From: Acidobacteriota bacterium
GTDB lineage: Bacteria; Acidobacteriota; Blastocatellia; RBC074
Assembly (NCBI GenBank): GCA_016789605.1
Contig: JAEUQO010000202.1
Span: 1-64,000, forward strand
Length of the DNA stretch: 64,000 nucleotides
Direction: 5' to 3'
The notes under the pieces were generated by a model. The model saw nothing but the letters and a program-made list of their open reading frames with translations, ran no database searches and had not been told where the DNA came from. Shown one piece after another: positions 63,101 through 64,000 of this stretch (position 1 is the stretch's first letter; each line of letters opens with the position of its first letter). The position numbers and the translations under genes were made by a program.

Positions 63101-63400
63101 AAGCGCGTCAGCGTCGAAGAGAACTTTTTTGAACTGGGCGGCCATTCTTTGCTCGCGACGCAAGTCATTTCGCGCATGCGCACGGCTTTTGGCGTGGAAT
63201 TGCAACTGCGCAGTTTGTTTGAAACGCCGACCGTGGCCGGACTGGCGGCGACTGTAGCCGAGAAGTTGGCTGCCGCGCCGTTTTCGTTTGCGAGCACTGC
63301 GCCGCCAGCGCGCACTGAGCAAGGGTTGGAAGCGCAGCTTGCTGCGCTCGAACAAATGACGGAAGAGGAAGCGCAGGCGCTGTTGCACGCCAGCAGGTAA
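60122..63400 (+). CDS. NRPS: inactive C-like domain - A(Asp) - PCP
   Basis: A 1092-residue synthetase. Residues about 10-450 form a C-family domain opening with FRLSPQQRRLWQLQQ, with LPALCAD instead of HHxxxDG, closely matching the N-terminal domain of the protein at 39551. The A domain (about 465-970) has FTSGSTGRPKG; its code reads DLTKVGHVGK when the Asp of ADLGNT is taken as position 235. That is one conservative change from the classical Asp code DLTKVGHIGK. PCP (LGGHSLLATQ) at about 985-1055 and an AALEQMTEEEAQALL tail end the protein. With the preceding C-TauD protein it forms a split beta-hydroxyaspartate module. Confidence 0.92.
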   Translation: MTMHDNDYQTIQGFRLSPQQRRLWQLQQQSAAFVAQGVIEINGALCETTLRAALQQLVQRHDLLRAVFHELPGMKAPVMAIEETAELEWARGDAASAVTEDLASHLLRARQRPFALAEGPVLRAMLLSLAEHRSALILTLPALCADAASLSNLTAELSQLYTARQQGAGLPAPELSYVQYAEWQNQLAENAATGEGKAYWQSQQLAELPALCLPQTITTEPTTAFVPVAHEFFCDERLSARITGTAQRLGTSASLFLQAVWQTLLARLSGQQEFVLGVIDQGREFEVLQPGVGLFARTLPVRSRWRFEQPFQQALAQLGDAVRSAVEWQDDFPWATEGEAGRQDGEFFPVRFEYVEASGEHRAGSVSFRLTEQYVCCERFHVKLVCMVAGEGLRLALQYDPHRLSGSAVARLAQQFLTALASACTQPEELVERLNILPTAERGQLLTFAQTTDQQIGASLFPQLFEAQVARVPERVAVVCEGQSLRYGELNRRANQLARFLRTLGVGPEVTVGLCAERSPELMVAMLGILKAGGAYAPLDPAQPKNRAAQMLEDLHARVLLTQQHLLDRLPTATERIVCLDRDWPLISAESDENLASAARPENLAYVLFTSGSTGRPKGVAVEHRQLLNYLQGIRTRLAEPDGESEQGMSYAAVSTFAADLGNTAIFPALASGGTLHIIAQERATDPEAFAAYFHEHAIDCLKIVPSHLAALLAAAQPAQVLPHRCLVLGGEATPPDLLEQVRRLRPECAILNHYGPTETTVGALTHAVGESLPKHARSLPLGRPLPNVQAYVLDACGQLTPLSVWGELYLGGAQVTRGYLYRPELTAEKFLPDPFGVAGGRLYRTGDRARVLPDGKIEFAGRLDTQIKFHGYRIELSEIRNALNLHPQVRDSVAVIAKDASGQDAIIAYYVARQELETAALRAFLSDHLLDAAIPNLFAHLKRLPLTLNGKLNYEALPTLAEIRESVAQQFVAPRTREEATTAEIWADVLGLKRVSVEENFFELGGHSLLATQVISRMRTAFGVELQLRSLFETPTVAGLAATVAEKLAAAPFSFASTAPPARTEQGLEAQLAALEQMTEEEAQALLHASR

Positions 63401-63428
63401 GACCGACGCGCACACGCAACATCTGGGC

Positions 63429-64000
63429 ATGCACGATTGGCAAACCATTTTGAATCAACTAACGCCCGCCAAGCGCGCGTTGTTGGCGGCGCGCAACCCG
63501 CTTTCGTTTGCGCAACAGCGGCTTTGGTTTCTGGATCAGCTTGCGCCGGGCCAGGCCGATTACAACATCCCGGCAGCGTTGCGGCTGACCGGCAGGCTGA
63601 ACGTGCCCGCTCTGGAAGCCGGTATCAACGAAATCGTCCGCCGCCACGATGCGTTGCGCACAGTGTTTGGCGCGGTGGAAGGGCGACCATTTCAGTTGGC
63701 TTTGCCCGCCAAATTGGTTTCCTTGCCGCTGCACGATTTGCGCAACGTTCCTGAAACCGAGCGTGAGACGCGGCTGGCGTGTTTGCTGAACGAAGCTGCT
63801 GGGCGTCCCTTTGATTTAACGCGTGGCCCATTGTTCAGCGTGGAATTGTGGCGGCTGGCCGAAACCGAGCATGTGTTGTGGCTGAACTGGCATCACATTA
63901 TTGCCGATGGTTGGTCGCTGGAAATTTTCTTTCGCGAATTGGCGATGCTTTATCAAGCCTACCTGCACGGCGCGCCGTCGCCGTTGCCCGAATTGCCGTT
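63429..64000 (+). CDS. NRPS starting with a C domain (3' end beyond window)
   Basis: An open reading frame from the ATG at 63429 to the window edge (190 codons). After a docking-like helix (NQLTPAKRALLAAR) comes a condensation domain with LSFAQQRLWFLDQLAPG and the intact catalytic motif HHIIADGWS. It begins 28 nt after the Asp module and should take the Asp-terminated chain as donor. The type of module, and whether a thioesterase or exporter follows, cannot be seen. Confidence 0.9.
   Translation, partial: MHDWQTILNQLTPAKRALLAARNPLSFAQQRLWFLDQLAPGQADYNIPAALRLTGRLNVPALEAGINEIVRRHDALRTVFGAVEGRPFQLALPAKLVSLPLHDLRNVPETERETRLACLLNEAAGRPFDLTRGPLFSVELWRLAETEHVLWLNWHHIIADGWSLEIFFRELAMLYQAYLHGAPSPLPELP

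Larger units (their letters stand above)
26398..64000 (+). other. Lipopeptide NRPS biosynthetic gene cluster (continues past window)
   Basis: An uninterrupted same-strand series with gaps of 2-28 nt and three 4-nt start/stop overlaps at the 48-58 kb gene junctions. It contains a FAAL loading enzyme, seven amino-acid adenylation domains, eleven C-family domains (one cut by the window edge), eight carrier proteins, two TauD-type and one CmlA-type hydroxylases, one methyltransferase, one asparagine synthetase and one cobalamin radical SAM enzyme. No thioesterase, reductase or exporter is seen, so termination and transport must lie to the right. The collinear prediction is acyl-Thr-Gly-X-Leu-(Val/Ile)-X-Asp-... 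Confidence 0.9.

Overview
The window looks like a chromosomal segment of an Acidobacteriota member, perhaps Blastocatellia-like; this is inferred, not proven. The evidence is three ATPase-less ABC permeases of the acidobacterial duplicated type (MacB/FtsX-like, ~810-840 aa), an Oar-type outer-membrane receptor with a carboxypeptidase-regulatory domain, a secreted peptidase with DUF11/HYR repeats, moderately high GC, and generally good Shine-Dalgarno sites. No rRNA, tRNA, CRISPR array or insertion sequence was seen.

Left part (1-26034), mostly minus strand: (i) a GNAT acetyltransferase, a deazaflavin-type nitroreductase and a CYP102-like self-sufficient P450 (cut by the left edge) form one operon. 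(ii) A polyhydroxyalkanoate group follows: a four-repeat phasin-like protein, an SDR dehydrogenase and a divergent PhaR regulator. (iii) An XPB-like helicase and a DUF790/Bax1-like protein overlap by 14 nt. (iv) Next come a zinc-ribbon/PDZ membrane protein, a serine beta-lactamase-like hydrolase with TPRs, and two duplicated permeases. (v) A secreted subtilase/sedolisin-like peptidase, a third permease and the Oar-type receptor complete this part. Several intergenic regions carry perfect or near-perfect inverted repeats with unusually long loops just downstream of stop codons.

Right part (26398-64000, running off the window): one plus-strand nonribosomal peptide synthetase (NRPS) cluster of at least 37.6 kb, with gaps of 2-28 nt or 4-nt overlaps. 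Collinear reading gives fatty acyl-AMP ligase (FAAL)-ACP > C-A(Thr)-PCP > C*-A(Gly) > free PCP > C-TauD > AsnB > C*-A(?)-MT > [A-tail]-PCP-C-A(Leu-like)-PCP-C > CmlA-like diiron hydroxylase > half-C*-A(Val/Ile-like)-PCP-C-A(?)-PCP > C-TauD > B12 radical SAM > C*-A(Asp)-PCP > C..., where C* lacks the HHxxxDG catalytic histidines. The product is predicted to be an N-acylated lipopeptide beginning acyl-Thr-Gly-X-Leu-(Val/Ile)-X-Asp, with up to three beta-hydroxylations, one methylation by a guanidinoacetate-methyltransferase-like domain and one radical-SAM modification.

The most unusual points are these. First, an arrangement is repeated three times: an active C domain ends one polypeptide, a beta-hydroxylase is fused or encoded next, and the following polypeptide opens with an inactive C-like domain before its A domain. 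Second, one adenylation domain appears split between two proteins, with a methyltransferase at the break. Third, a one-base frameshift lies in the ACP of the FAAL loading module. Domain calls and specificity codes were read by eye without database searches.
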